DNA of 7,011 bases from Microcaldota archaeon (GTDB taxonomy: Archaea > Micrarchaeota > Micrarchaeia > Anstonellales > Bilamarchaeaceae). The stretch covers positions 5,126-12,136 of the forward strand of contig DUGF01000059.1 of assembly GCA_013331535.1 (NCBI GenBank), in the 5' to 3' direction. The number at the start of each line of letters is the position of its first letter. Positions within the stretch are counted from its first letter, which is position 1. This document shows positions 1-6,005 of the stretch, piece by piece. Made by a program: the position numbers and the translations under genes. The notes beneath the pieces were generated by a model. That model was not told the origin of the DNA. It made no database searches and was given only the letters and a program-made list of their open reading frames with translations.

Positions 1-326
1 TATTGTTCTGGAACAGGGAATACATGCCTAAAACCAGTTTCGGAATCAACATATTCAATGGTTTTGCCTAGCTTCTTTCCAACTTCTTCATAACCAGCAT
101 AAGTACCAGTCCAGGCAGGCAACGCAGGCCTGACATTTGGCTGCTGCCATTCATCGCTTCCTACTAATGCCTTATCCAATCTCTTGTTTGAAGCAACAAC
201 CAAATTTCCTTCATTTGCAAGTCGTAGGCCTTCTTCAGAAGGAACTTTGTTAGCGTAAGCTACCAATACTGCTAAATTCGGACCCCTTGTTCTTTGGACT
301 TCAGTTCTTTGAGCTTGAGCACCCAT
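1..326 (-). CDS. Hypothetical protein, 5' part only (runs off left edge)
   Basis: An open frame reads leftward from ATG at 326 and leaves the window after 108 complete codons without a stop. The visible protein begins MGAQAQRTEVQRTRGPNLAV and is mostly hydrophilic. It has no signal peptide or membrane segment, and contains a Trp/Pro-rich centre (DEWQQPNVRPALPAWTGTY) around residues 58-76. Codon use looks like a real gene: there are no stops across 326 nt, and a good Shine-Dalgarno site (GAGGTG) lies 5 nt before the ATG, behind a TATA-like box. I do not recognise the family. The GKKLGKTIEYVDSETGF stretch near residues 83-99 looks like a small beta-rich domain, but this is only an impression. 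The gene stands alone on its transcript within this window. Function unknown. Confidence 0.72.
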   Translation of the reverse strand, partial: MGAQAQRTEVQRTRGPNLAVLVAYANKVPSEEGLRLANEGNLVVASNKRLDKALVGSDEWQQPNVRPALPAWTGTYAGYEEVGKKLGKTIEYVDSETGFRHVFPVPEQ

Positions 327-331
327 AGATA

Positions 332-337
332 CACCTC
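332..337 (-). promoter_or_regulatory. Shine-Dalgarno site for the gene starting at 326
   Basis: On the minus strand GAGGTG lies 5 nt before the ATG at 326. It is a good match to the complement of a typical 16S rRNA 3' end. It supports ATG 326 as the start and shows that this gene is leadered, unlike the other transcript-first genes in the window. Confidence 0.6.
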
Positions 338-372
338 AATTTGTTAATATTGAATATATTAGGACGCATTAA

Positions 373-382
373 CCTTTTAAAG
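373..382 (-). promoter_or_regulatory. TATA-like box for the gene starting at 326
   Basis: Minus-strand CTTTAAAAGG is centred near 378. Initiation about 26 nt downstream would fall near 352, giving a leader of roughly 25 nt that contains the GAGGTG site. A second A/T run, AATATAT at 354-360, is an alternative, but its transcript would begin at or inside the Shine-Dalgarno site, so it is less likely. Confidence 0.4.
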
Positions 383-522
383 CCATCTAGTATCACGGTT
401 AGCCATTTTAGTGGATTTACACTGCAACTGACATACTCCCACCCCTAAATCAATTTCACCAAATCAGCAGTTTTCCAGACCTTTATCTTTTTCTGTTTTT
501 CAAAATGAGGGAGATACTAAGA

Positions 523-630
523 TTAACTTTTACTTCTCATTTCTTTTTCGAGTCTTTCGAACATTGCGTGTTTTATCTTATGCCCTATCCTGTTAACGTC
601 CTCTTCGGTAAGCTCGCTTTTTTCAATTAT
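523..630 (-). pseudogene. 3' fragment of a small helical protein gene, no start
   Basis: From the edge of the inverted-repeat element, a minus-strand frame encodes 35 residues beginning IIEKSELTEEDVNRIGHKIK and ends with TAA at 523-525. The composition (charged, amphipathic, a SELTEED helix cap, then regularly spaced hydrophobics) is that of a real helical protein end rather than chance. The frame continues upstream into the element only as far as a stop. No ATG and only a poor TTG is available, so it cannot be an intact gene as it stands. The style recalls small archaeal antitoxin-like proteins of VapB type, but that is an impression and no toxin gene is adjacent. It is probably the tail of the small gene whose head lies at 739-825, separated from it by the structured element. 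The two frames do not rejoin cleanly, so further mutation must be assumed. Confidence 0.45.
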
Positions 631-744
631 AGCAAACCACAAAATTAATGCAACGATGTTGCACGCACGAGATTATAAATCCCGTCGTGGTTTGCTAGAT
701 AGTGAGACGCGAAAGTTTCGCAAAACTTTCGTGGATCGCTATAA
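627..744 (-). repeat. 118-bp inverted-repeat element with multi-hairpin fold (MITE-like or structured RNA)
   Basis: The ends, 627-644 and 727-744, are inverted: 15 of 18 positions are Watson-Crick pairs, and two of the three exceptions become G-U pairs only in minus-strand RNA. Inside lie a perfect 11-bp repeat (630-640 with 687-697), an 8-pair hairpin (667-674 with 678-685, one G-U in minus RNA), a 6-bp hairpin (649-654 with 658-663) and a 9-bp hairpin (710-718 with 723-731) whose minus-strand loop UGCG fits the UNCG class. The left end and the inner arm are degenerate direct repeats of each other, so both can pair with the same right arm, giving two competing folds. TATA directly flanks GC...GC on both sides and may be a 4-bp target duplication. 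The element lies between two apparent fragments of a small gene. It could be a non-autonomous mobile element, or a structured RNA downstream of purM. Confidence 0.6.
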
Positions 745-825
745 CTTGTCCATCTTGCGCAGTTCCTTTTCTTTCATTTCGAACTTCTCTCTTGTTATCT
801 CAACACCCGCTCGAACTTGCAACAC
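739..825 (-). pseudogene. 5' fragment of a small operon gene directly after purM
   Basis: GTG at 823-825 follows the purM stop codon immediately. It is preceded, inside purM, by GGTG 6 nt upstream, the same Shine-Dalgarno sequence and spacing used by the HD gene of this operon. The frame gives 28 residues (MLQVRAGVEITREKFEMKEK, then a further basic-acidic helix ending MDKL) and stops at TAG 739-741, which lies in the arm of the inverted-repeat element. The strongly helical composition matches the fragment at 523-630, and together they would make a protein of about 64 residues. This suggests a fourth operon gene truncated by insertion of the element. Alternatively it is a genuine 28-residue peptide or a chance frame. 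Removing the element with one TATA copy leaves an in-frame stop, so the simple insertion model is incomplete. Confidence 0.4.
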
Positions 826-1824
826 TTATAACACCAAATCAAATTCCTTTCCGTCTTTTGTCAATCGCACGCCTTTTCCATCTGCTGCCTTTCCAATAAC
901 ATGCGCACCAACCCCGTGCTTTTTCGCAATTCCACGGATTTGGTTTTCAGCAGCACGCGGAACAACAAGAACCATTCCGATTCCCATGTTAAACGTGCGG
1001 TAAAGTTCACGGATGTCTTTTACTCCTCGTGCAAGTTCTTCAAAAATAGGCTTTGGTTTTGGCATTTCATTTCCATTAAATTCAAATCCAACAGTCTTGC
1101 TTAATCTGGTTATTTTTGAGAACGCGCCTCCGGTAATATGCGCGATCCCATGTATTTCCGCACCACTATCAATCATTTCGAGCACAGGCTTGCAATAGAT
1201 GCGCGTTGGCTCAAGCATTTCCTTTCCCCATTTCTCTATGTCCAGAAGCTTTCTCGCAAGAGTGTATCCGTTTGAATGGAGTCCTGAGCTCTCAAGACCA
1301 ATCAAAATATCGCCATCGGTGATATCCTTTCCTGTGATCGTCTTTTTCCTTATTCTTCCTACAGCTGTAAACGCAAGATCAAATGGCCGGCTTCCACCTT
1401 TTATTATGTCAGGTATTATAGCAGTTTCTCCTCCGATAATTGCACAACTCGCTTCTCTCGCACCTTCAACAAGCCCTTTCATCAGTTCATCCACAAGTTC
1501 GTCATCTTCGTTTGTAAGCGCGATATAATCAACACCAACTAATGTCTCTGCACCAAGGCAAAGAATATCGTTTGCACTCATTGCAACCGCGTCAATGCCA
1601 ACAGTATCGAATTTTCCAATTTCCTGTGCAACAAGAACTTTTGTGCCAACACCATCAGTATGAATAACAAGCTGCTCACTACCGCACTGGAAAACTCCGC
1701 CATAGTGGCCAAGAATCGGAAGCGGACCGCCATAACCCTTGCGAAAGTTGAATGTTTCGGCAATCCTGTTCCATAATTTCCCTTGGATCTTCTTCACGTG
1801 AGAAACATCAATTTGGTATCGCAT
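826..1824 (-). CDS. purM: Phosphoribosylformylglycinamidine cyclo-ligase (AIR synthase), PurM
   Basis: PurM closes FGAM to 5-aminoimidazole ribonucleotide with ATP, the fifth step of de novo purine synthesis, in the cytoplasm. The 332-residue length is usual for the family. N-terminal AIRS domain: DGVGTK at 57-62, GIDAVAMSANDILCLGAE at about 76-93 and GGETA at 131-135. C-terminal AIRS domain: SSGLHSNGYT at 179-188, the glycine-rich strand-turn that is strongly conserved in PurM. It ends in an ordinary tail (KEFDLVL). The ATG at 1824 lies inside the end of the HD gene (17-nt overlap) with GAGGAGGG 8 nt upstream, so it is translated as a distal operon gene. The only other purine gene visible, purB, lies 2.9 kb away on the other strand, so the pathway genes are dispersed. 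The related family members PurL, ThiL and SelD are less likely because the segments above match PurM throughout. Confidence 0.96.
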   Translation of the reverse strand: MRYQIDVSHVKKIQGKLWNRIAETFNFRKGYGGPLPILGHYGGVFQCGSEQLVIHTDGVGTKVLVAQEIGKFDTVGIDAVAMSANDILCLGAETLVGVDYIALTNEDDELVDELMKGLVEGAREASCAIIGGETAIIPDIIKGGSRPFDLAFTAVGRIRKKTITGKDITDGDILIGLESSGLHSNGYTLARKLLDIEKWGKEMLEPTRIYCKPVLEMIDSGAEIHGIAHITGGAFSKITRLSKTVGFEFNGNEMPKPKPIFEELARGVKDIRELYRTFNMGIGMVLVVPRAAENQIRGIAKKHGVGAHVIGKAADGKGVRLTKDGKEFDLVL

Positions 1825-2953
1825 GCCTTTTTCCCTCCTCTGATATTTTATCCCGCATTTCTTCCGGGCACATAACCATTACCTTGCGCCTTTTTTCCTC
1901 GCTTGTTTTCAGTGCCGCGACTATATCCGAAATGCGTGATATTGGTTCAACAATTCCTGTGTCAAACTTAATCTTAAAATCAATTGGCTTGAAAAAACCA
2001 GATGGATATTCCACTATAACATCGCATTTATATTTCTGCTTAAACGCATCCTCAAGCTTTTTTATTTTCATCTGAAGTTTTTCCGGATCGGTTTCCGATG
2101 GCTTGAATGAAAATGCCTCTTTATAGAGCTTCCGCCCTAAGAGCGCACTAACATATGAAGATGCGCTTGGAATTCCGGATAAAACAGAAAGAATCTCGTC
2201 ATCATTCATTGTTGTAAATTTTTCCAGTTCAAAACCTTCGGAAATCGCGCCCTGAATTGCCTTATGATAAATTGCCGCGGCGATTCGAACCGTGCGGTGC
2301 AAATAAACAGTTGAAAACATCAAAAAGCGGGCAATTAGAAGAGATTCGGCGGCTTCAAGTCCACCCTCGGTTATCAACAAGGAACCGCCATTCGCAGTCT
2401 CATTCTCTTCCATTTCCATGGTATGAATAATCCGTTCGGTATCTATGACTCCGTATGCAACTCCTGTATTCGCGGAATCTCTGACCAGATAATCCATTCT
2501 ATCTGCACCTAAATCCGAGCAGACAACCTGCCCGATTTTCGCATTTTCAAGATTCATTATTTCTTCTGCATTCCAGGATTCATTCAAAATAGTTCCAACT
2601 TCCCCGTCAAGAACCTTTTTTCTGCCAATGTTTTCATGGGTTCCGAGATGCGGCTCAAGAACCTTTTCTGATTCGTGCGAAAATGGCAGATGACCAATGT
2701 CATGAAGAAGCGCGAATAAGCGAACCTTCTGTGCATCGTCTTCGTTCAACCCAAGCTTGCGGCTCAACACGGATGCAAGATGAAACACACCAATTGAATG
2801 TTCAAAACGCGTGTGGTTTGCGCCGGGATAAACCAGATAAGTAAACGCCATCTGCTTTATCCTGCGAAGCCTCTGAAAATCCGGGGTATCGACTATTCTT
2901 TCTTCAAGCTCATTGAAGTAGATATTTCCGTGAATCTCGTCCTTTATCATCAT
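1808..2953 (-). CDS. HD-domain phosphohydrolase, SAMHD1/dGTPase-like (COG1078)
   Basis: This 381-residue protein has the full HD core of the COG1078/SAMHD1 group, enzymes that typically release triphosphate from dNTPs. Residues from ATG 2953: the family N-terminus IKDEIHGNIYF, then DTPDFQRLRRIKQ (22-34), NHTRFEHSIG (46-55, first metal His 52), LLHDIGHLPFSH (82-93, the HD pair H84-D85 plus H88 and H93), and DLGADRMDYLVRD (147-159). In the last motif D151 corresponds to the fourth metal ligand (SAMHD1 D311), while Y155 and D159 match SAMHD1 Y315 and D319. All catalytic residues are present, so it should be active. The exact substrate (dNTP, NTP or other) cannot be read from sequence. The SAM domain of human SAMHD1 is absent, as in prokaryotic relatives. 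It is the middle gene of the operon, starts 27 nt after the preceding stop and overlaps purM by 17 nt, which suggests nucleotide-pool balancing. GTG 2962 is an alternative start, but GGTG 6 nt before ATG 2953 favours the ATG. Confidence 0.9.
   Translation of the reverse strand: MMIKDEIHGNIYFNELEERIVDTPDFQRLRRIKQMAFTYLVYPGANHTRFEHSIGVFHLASVLSRKLGLNEDDAQKVRLFALLHDIGHLPFSHESEKVLEPHLGTHENIGRKKVLDGEVGTILNESWNAEEIMNLENAKIGQVVCSDLGADRMDYLVRDSANTGVAYGVIDTERIIHTMEMEENETANGGSLLITEGGLEAAESLLIARFLMFSTVYLHRTVRIAAAIYHKAIQGAISEGFELEKFTTMNDDEILSVLSGIPSASSYVSALLGRKLYKEAFSFKPSETDPEKLQMKIKKLEDAFKQKYKCDVIVEYPSGFFKPIDFKIKFDTGIVEPISRISDIVAALKTSEEKRRKVMVMCPEEMRDKISEEGKRHAIPN
1833..1840 (-). promoter_or_regulatory. 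Shine-Dalgarno site of purM, inside the HD gene
   Basis: Minus-strand GAGGAGGG lies 8 nt before the purM ATG and within the coding sequence of the upstream HD gene. It fixes the purM start and supports translation from a polycistronic mRNA. Confidence 0.7.
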
Positions 2954-2959
2954 ATAAAG

Positions 2960-2963
2960 CACC
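2960..2963 (-). promoter_or_regulatory. Shine-Dalgarno site deciding the HD gene start
   Basis: Minus-strand GGTG stands 6 nt before ATG 2953. It overlaps the alternative GTG start at 2962, which therefore would have no such site at usable spacing. The adjoining second ATG at 2950 is the only close competitor and differs by one residue. Confidence 0.5.
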
Positions 2964-2980
2964 AGGAATAGCCGTTGGCT

Positions 2981-3862
2981 TCATGCGAGGCAGAAACTAT
3001 CTTTCTTCTTTTCCAGAACATCTCCATTGTCCGCCATAATTCTTAGAACTGAGCGACACCCGTCTTCCTCTGTTTTGCACGCAGCAGCTATAGCTAAAAC
3101 AGTCATGCTCCCCTTGAGATTTTTCTGGATAAGCTCTGAAATCTTTGTGAAATACTGTTTTGTTGCAACATAAAATTTTCCATCAAACCCCTTTACTCCG
3201 ATTACCTCGCCCTTTGGCAGTTTTCTCATTTCATCCGATATATTCTGCGCCTCTCCATTGCTGGAAACCAATGCATAACCACGCTTTAGGATTTCGGACA
3301 TGAAACTTCTTTGAATTGCTTGTGGATGGAAACTGGCAGAAGTTGGGGAGGAGATTTGCGAAACGTTTTGGTTTTGTCCTGTAGCCCCTGCTTTCAGTAA
3401 TGGATAGATTTTGTCATCTATATTATACACTCCGGTATTCTTGTATTTTGTCCCGTAAAACACGCTTACAAAACCTTTTTTCTCAAGCTCTTTCAAAACT
3501 GCAAGCTCTTCTGGCTTAAAGACTTCTTTAACGTGCGCCGGAGTGCGGTTCTCAAAACGAATCGTCAAAAGGCCGTGAAGAACTTTTCGCTCTGACGGAG
3601 TAAGCGAAGGCGATGGTGCGGATTGCGGAGATGTTGATTGCGACATTGAATGCGGAACATTTTCTTTTTCTTTTCGGTCACTTTGATTTTTTGTTCCGCT
3701 CGAAATTGATGGTGCAGACACAGACATCCCCGCGGTAAGAAGATAAAACCCGTCCTTTAATGGAAACAATTCAAGTTCCCCGGCACTGGAAAGCGAATTC
3801 GCCAGTTCGTCTGGTATCTGAAGGTAGAATTTGTCATCTTTTTTGAATAAAGAGAGCCGCAT
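2981..3862 (-). CDS. Multidomain protein of unknown family, probable winged-helix DNA-binding protein
   Basis: I do not recognise a named family. The 293 residues divide clearly. Residues 1-43 are a small beta domain (MRLSLFKKDDKFYLQIPDEL, then LELFPLKDGFYLL) with the look of an AbrB/SpoVT-like swapped hairpin. Residues 44-86 are a low-complexity Ser/Pro/Gln linker. Residues 87-156 begin LTPSERKVLHGL and look like a winged helix, with a basic wing FYGTKYKNTGVY. Residues 157-181 are a second Ser/Gln-rich linker. Residues 182-293 hold KGEVIGVKGFDGKFYVAT (217-234), and then a helical C-terminal module (TEEDGCRSVLRIMADNGDVL) resembling a second winged helix. The gene is first in the operon with the HD hydrolase and purM, and its TATA-like box is centred 26 bp before the ATG, so the message is probably leaderless. 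A transcription regulator is the natural guess, but no target is demonstrated. There is no signal peptide or transmembrane segment. Confidence 0.75.
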   Translation of the reverse strand: MRLSLFKKDDKFYLQIPDELANSLSSAGELELFPLKDGFYLLTAGMSVSAPSISSGTKNQSDRKEKENVPHSMSQSTSPQSAPSPSLTPSERKVLHGLLTIRFENRTPAHVKEVFKPEELAVLKELEKKGFVSVFYGTKYKNTGVYNIDDKIYPLLKAGATGQNQNVSQISSPTSASFHPQAIQRSFMSEILKRGYALVSSNGEAQNISDEMRKLPKGEVIGVKGFDGKFYVATKQYFTKISELIQKNLKGSMTVLAIAAACKTEEDGCRSVLRIMADNGDVLEKKKDSFCLA

Positions 3863-3883
3863 AAGCTAATTTCGCGCTGGGGG

Positions 3884-3890
3884 TTAAAAA
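3884..3890 (-). promoter_or_regulatory. TATA-like box of the leftward three-gene operon
   Basis: Minus-strand TTTTTAA is centred near 3888, about 26 nt before the ATG at 3862, so transcription should begin at or next to the start codon. No Shine-Dalgarno site lies in between. It drives the wHTH-HD-purM operon. Confidence 0.55.
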
Positions 3891-3918
3891 GGGTTTCTGA
3901 AAGGGGATTCCAGTCATA

Positions 3919-3926
3919 TTTTAAAT
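3919..3926 (+). promoter_or_regulatory. TATA-like box of the gene starting at 3949
   Basis: TTTTAAAT is centred near 3923, 26 nt before ATG 3949. This predicts a leaderless mRNA and argues against the in-frame TTG at 3940, which would lie upstream of the transcript start. It is back to back with the leftward operon promoter, about 35 bp apart, so the two transcripts may compete or share control. Confidence 0.55.
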
Positions 3927-3948
3927 CTGTTGTTACTAATTGTTCATT

Positions 3949-4572
3949 ATGAGTTCATCCTTTAAGGAGATTATGCACAATTTCAATTCTCCGCGTGCAC
4001 CGCATCGCCTTGCATTTAAGGGCTATCTGCTTGCAGATGATATTATTCACAAGGCAGTGAACAAGCCTGCGGAATGGGTAGAGCGAAAGACAGGAATAAG
4101 CAGATTTACGACATGCGGCTGCGTGATTGCAGGCGGAGTTTTAGCCGATATGTTAATTAGCTCGTATGATCCGAAGTTTGTCGAGGATAATCATTTGGTG
4201 AGAGATGCCGGGCTTTCGCTGGTTTCTATGACGGGAGCGTATCTTCGCAAGAAATTTGAACCGGCCATCGCAGAAGCTGGCTTATCTAGCTATGATTTTT
4301 ACCGAACAAGTCGTTTTCCAATACTTACATTTGTGTTGGTATATGGATTCATTGGTTATTTATCTGAGAATTATAATAGCCTGGGTACTGCTGCATTCAT
4401 CGTACATTTCCCCATAAAAACGTATCTTTTAAGCTCAAGCAACGGGACAATTGGCGGACTTAAACAGTTTGCAAGAAACGCGTGGGGGAAATTAGTGTCC
4501 GCAGTGAGGCGTTCCCATTCTCCGCTTCCTGACCATGGCTTGGGCGAGCCAGCACCAGAAGCTTCGGGATAA
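3949..4572 (+). CDS. Small predicted membrane protein of unknown function
   Basis: The 207-residue product (MSSSFKEIMHNFNSPRAPHR at its start) matches no family I know. A soluble, basic N-terminal part of about 50 residues includes an amphipathic stretch (GYLLADDIIHKAVNKPAEWV). It is followed by hydrophobic segments at about 53-71 (TTCGCVIAGGVLADMLIS), weakly at 83-98, at 123-139 (FPILTFVLVYGFIGYLS) and at 145-162 (AAFIVHFPIKTYLL). Three or four membrane passes are likely. A positively charged segment (KQFARNAWGKLVSAVRR, about 172-188) and a Pro/Glu/Gly-rich hydrophilic tail end the protein. By the positive-inside rule the tail is probably cytoplasmic. ATG 3949 was chosen over TTG 3940 because of the promoter spacing. 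The gene is transcribed alone, away from the divergent purine operon, and is closed by a T-rich terminator. No catalytic motif is visible. Confidence 0.75.
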   Translation: MSSSFKEIMHNFNSPRAPHRLAFKGYLLADDIIHKAVNKPAEWVERKTGISRFTTCGCVIAGGVLADMLISSYDPKFVEDNHLVRDAGLSLVSMTGAYLRKKFEPAIAEAGLSSYDFYRTSRFPILTFVLVYGFIGYLSENYNSLGTAAFIVHFPIKTYLLSSSNGTIGGLKQFARNAWGKLVSAVRRSHSPLPDHGLGEPAPEASG

Positions 4573-4581
4573 AAAGACGTG

Positions 4582-4611
4582 TTTTGTTGCTTTTCGTTGT
4601 TTTACTCTTTT
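4582..4611 (+). terminator. T-rich archaeal-type terminator
   Basis: Ten bases after the stop codon at 4572 the plus strand has four successive T runs of four bases (TTTT at 4582-4585, 4591-4594, 4599-4603 and 4608-4611) without a preceding hairpin. This is the form that archaeal RNA polymerase terminates on. It isolates the membrane-protein gene from purB, which has its own promoter downstream. Confidence 0.6.
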
Positions 4612-4656
4612 AAAAGAATTCATCATCTATTAATAGAATCACTCCAAACAAAAAAC

Positions 4657-4664
4657 TTTATAAT
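4657..4664 (+). promoter_or_regulatory. TATA-like box of purB
   Basis: TTTATAAT is centred near 4660, 26 nt before the purB ATG at 4686. The intervening sequence has no Shine-Dalgarno match, so purB mRNA is predicted to be leaderless or nearly so. Confidence 0.65.
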
Positions 4665-4685
4665 CCTGCAATTGCTAGTATCCCT

Positions 4686-6005
4686 ATGACAATCTCCCCT
4701 TTTGAAGACAGATACAAAACTGAAATGAATGAAATATTTGAGGAAGAGAATAAGCTGCGCAAATGGATGGATGTTGAGATTGCACTGGCAAAGGCGCATG
4801 TTGGAATGAAGACTATTCCAAAAGATGCCGTGGGAAAGATTACGGGCGGGGCAAAAAAAGTCAGGCTTGAACGTGTAAAGGAGATAGAAGCAGAAATCCA
4901 CCACGACCTGATGGCAATGGTAAAGGCACTCAGTGAACAATCTGGAGATGCCGGAAAATACGTTCATTTGGGGGCAACAAGCTATGATATAGAAGATACC
5001 GCAACTGCGCTTATTTTCCTTGATGCAATAGGCTTGCTTGAAAAACATCTTTCGGAATTTTCAGAAGTGCTCCGCTCAATTGCGATTAAGCACAAAAAAA
5101 CAGTTTGTATAGGCAGAACACACGGACAGCACGCAGTCCCAACCACTTATGGACTAAAATTCGCGATTTATTATCAGGAATGCCTCAGAAATCTGGAACG
5201 CCTGCATGAGGCCAAAAAACGCATAGGGATTGGGAAAATGTCCGGTGCAACCGGAACAATGGCAACTTTCCTTGGAAACGGGGGAAAAATCCAAACAACA
5301 GTCATGAAAAACCTCGGGCTTAAGCCAGCAGTGGCATCAAACCAGGTTATTCAACGCGACCGTCATGCCGAGGTTTTGTTCGTCCTCGCACTTATTGCAG
5401 CAATGCTTGAAAAAATCGCAAAGGAAATCCGCAATCTCCAGCGCACGGAAATCCTAGAACTCTCCGAGCCGTTCGGCGCAAAGCAGGTCGGCTCATCAAC
5501 AATGCCACAGAAAAGAAACCCGCACAAGAGCGAACGGGTATGTAGCATCGCGCGGCTGGTCAAGGCAAATGTTCAGACTGCACTTGAAAATATCGCACTT
5601 GAGCACGAGCGGGACCTGACGAACTCGGCAAACGAACGAGTTATCTTTGCCGAGAGTTTTATTGCAACGGATTACATGCTAAGTGAGATGTTAAAAATTC
5701 TGGAAGGACTGGAATTTTTCGGAGAAAACATCAAAAAGAATCTTGAATTCACAAAAGGGCTCATAATGGCCGAACGATTGATGATCTTTCTTGTTTCAAA
5801 AAAGAGTTATGGAAGACAGGAAGCCCATGAGATAGTAAGACAACTTGCTCAGGAAGCATTCAGGCAAAAAATCCACCTGAAAGAAATGGTTAAGCGCAGC
5901 AAAATCGGAATAATCATGAGGGATAGCGAATTAGATGAGATTTTCAATCCCGAAACATATATTGGAGAGGCTGAAAGGATAGTGGAGGAAGCCACAAAAC
6001 AGTGA
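4686..6005 (+). CDS. purB: Adenylosuccinate lyase, PurB
   Basis: PurB releases fumarate in two purine steps, SAICAR to AICAR and adenylosuccinate to AMP, as a cytoplasmic homotetramer of the fumarase/aspartase superfamily. At 439 residues it has the length of the Bacillus/Thermotoga-type enzymes. Visible conserved regions: IHHDLMAM (about 71-78, including the His of the conserved HD pair), HLGATSYDIEDTA (94-106), GRTHGQHAVPTTYG (143-156, with catalytic-site H146), and the superfamily signature GSSTMPQKRNP (269-279), whose flexible loop carries the catalytic serine. ERDLTNSANERV near 314-325 matches the conserved ERDSANERV region of the C-terminal half. All active-site elements are present. 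ATG 4686 fits the promoter spacing and the family N-terminus (SPFEDRYKTEMNEIFEEENK). It is monocistronic here and separated from purM. Confidence 0.97.
   Translation: MTISPFEDRYKTEMNEIFEEENKLRKWMDVEIALAKAHVGMKTIPKDAVGKITGGAKKVRLERVKEIEAEIHHDLMAMVKALSEQSGDAGKYVHLGATSYDIEDTATALIFLDAIGLLEKHLSEFSEVLRSIAIKHKKTVCIGRTHGQHAVPTTYGLKFAIYYQECLRNLERLHEAKKRIGIGKMSGATGTMATFLGNGGKIQTTVMKNLGLKPAVASNQVIQRDRHAEVLFVLALIAAMLEKIAKEIRNLQRTEILELSEPFGAKQVGSSTMPQKRNPHKSERVCSIARLVKANVQTALENIALEHERDLTNSANERVIFAESFIATDYMLSEMLKILEGLEFFGENIKKNLEFTKGLIMAERLMIFLVSKKSYGRQEAHEIVRQLAQEAFRQKIHLKEMVKRSKIGIIMRDSELDEIFNPETYIGEAERIVEEATKQ

Larger units (their letters stand above)
327..522. other. Intergenic stretch without a supported gene
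   Basis: Apart from the promoter and Shine-Dalgarno site of the leftward gene, I see only very short frames on either strand. The string TGACATACTCCCACCCCTAA at 429-448 stands out by composition. It recalls motifs seen near the ends of IS200/IS605-type elements, but the matching half of a hairpin is missing and no transposase or TnpB frame is present. No convincing terminator for the purM operon is visible here. Confidence 0.4.

Noticed and set aside
535..655. The element as an intrinsic terminator of the purM operon
   Set aside because: No strong U run follows the hairpins in the minus-strand direction, and gene-like coding sequence continues beyond it.
627..744. tRNA, C/D-box RNA or CRISPR repeat as the explanation of the inverted-repeat element
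   Set aside because: There is no cloverleaf with a T-arm sequence or CCA-ready acceptor, no C/D box pair, and only one copy without regular spacers.
656..1528. Several plus-strand open frames opposite purM
   Set aside because: They are antisense to a convincing PurM, have unlikely compositions (Ser/Phe/Pro-rich), and have no promoter or Shine-Dalgarno signals.
2954..2962. GTG start for the HD protein
   Set aside because: The only Shine-Dalgarno-like GGTG overlaps this GTG, while it is correctly spaced for ATG 2953. Family members begin near the IKD motif.
3940..3948. TTG start extending the membrane protein by three residues
   Set aside because: The TATA-like box 26 nt before ATG 3949 would place the TTG upstream of the transcript.
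4623..5048. A 141-codon minus-strand frame opposite the purB start
   Set aside because: Its Cys/Phe/His-rich composition is typical of an antisense shadow, and the opposite strand encodes the conserved PurB N-terminus.
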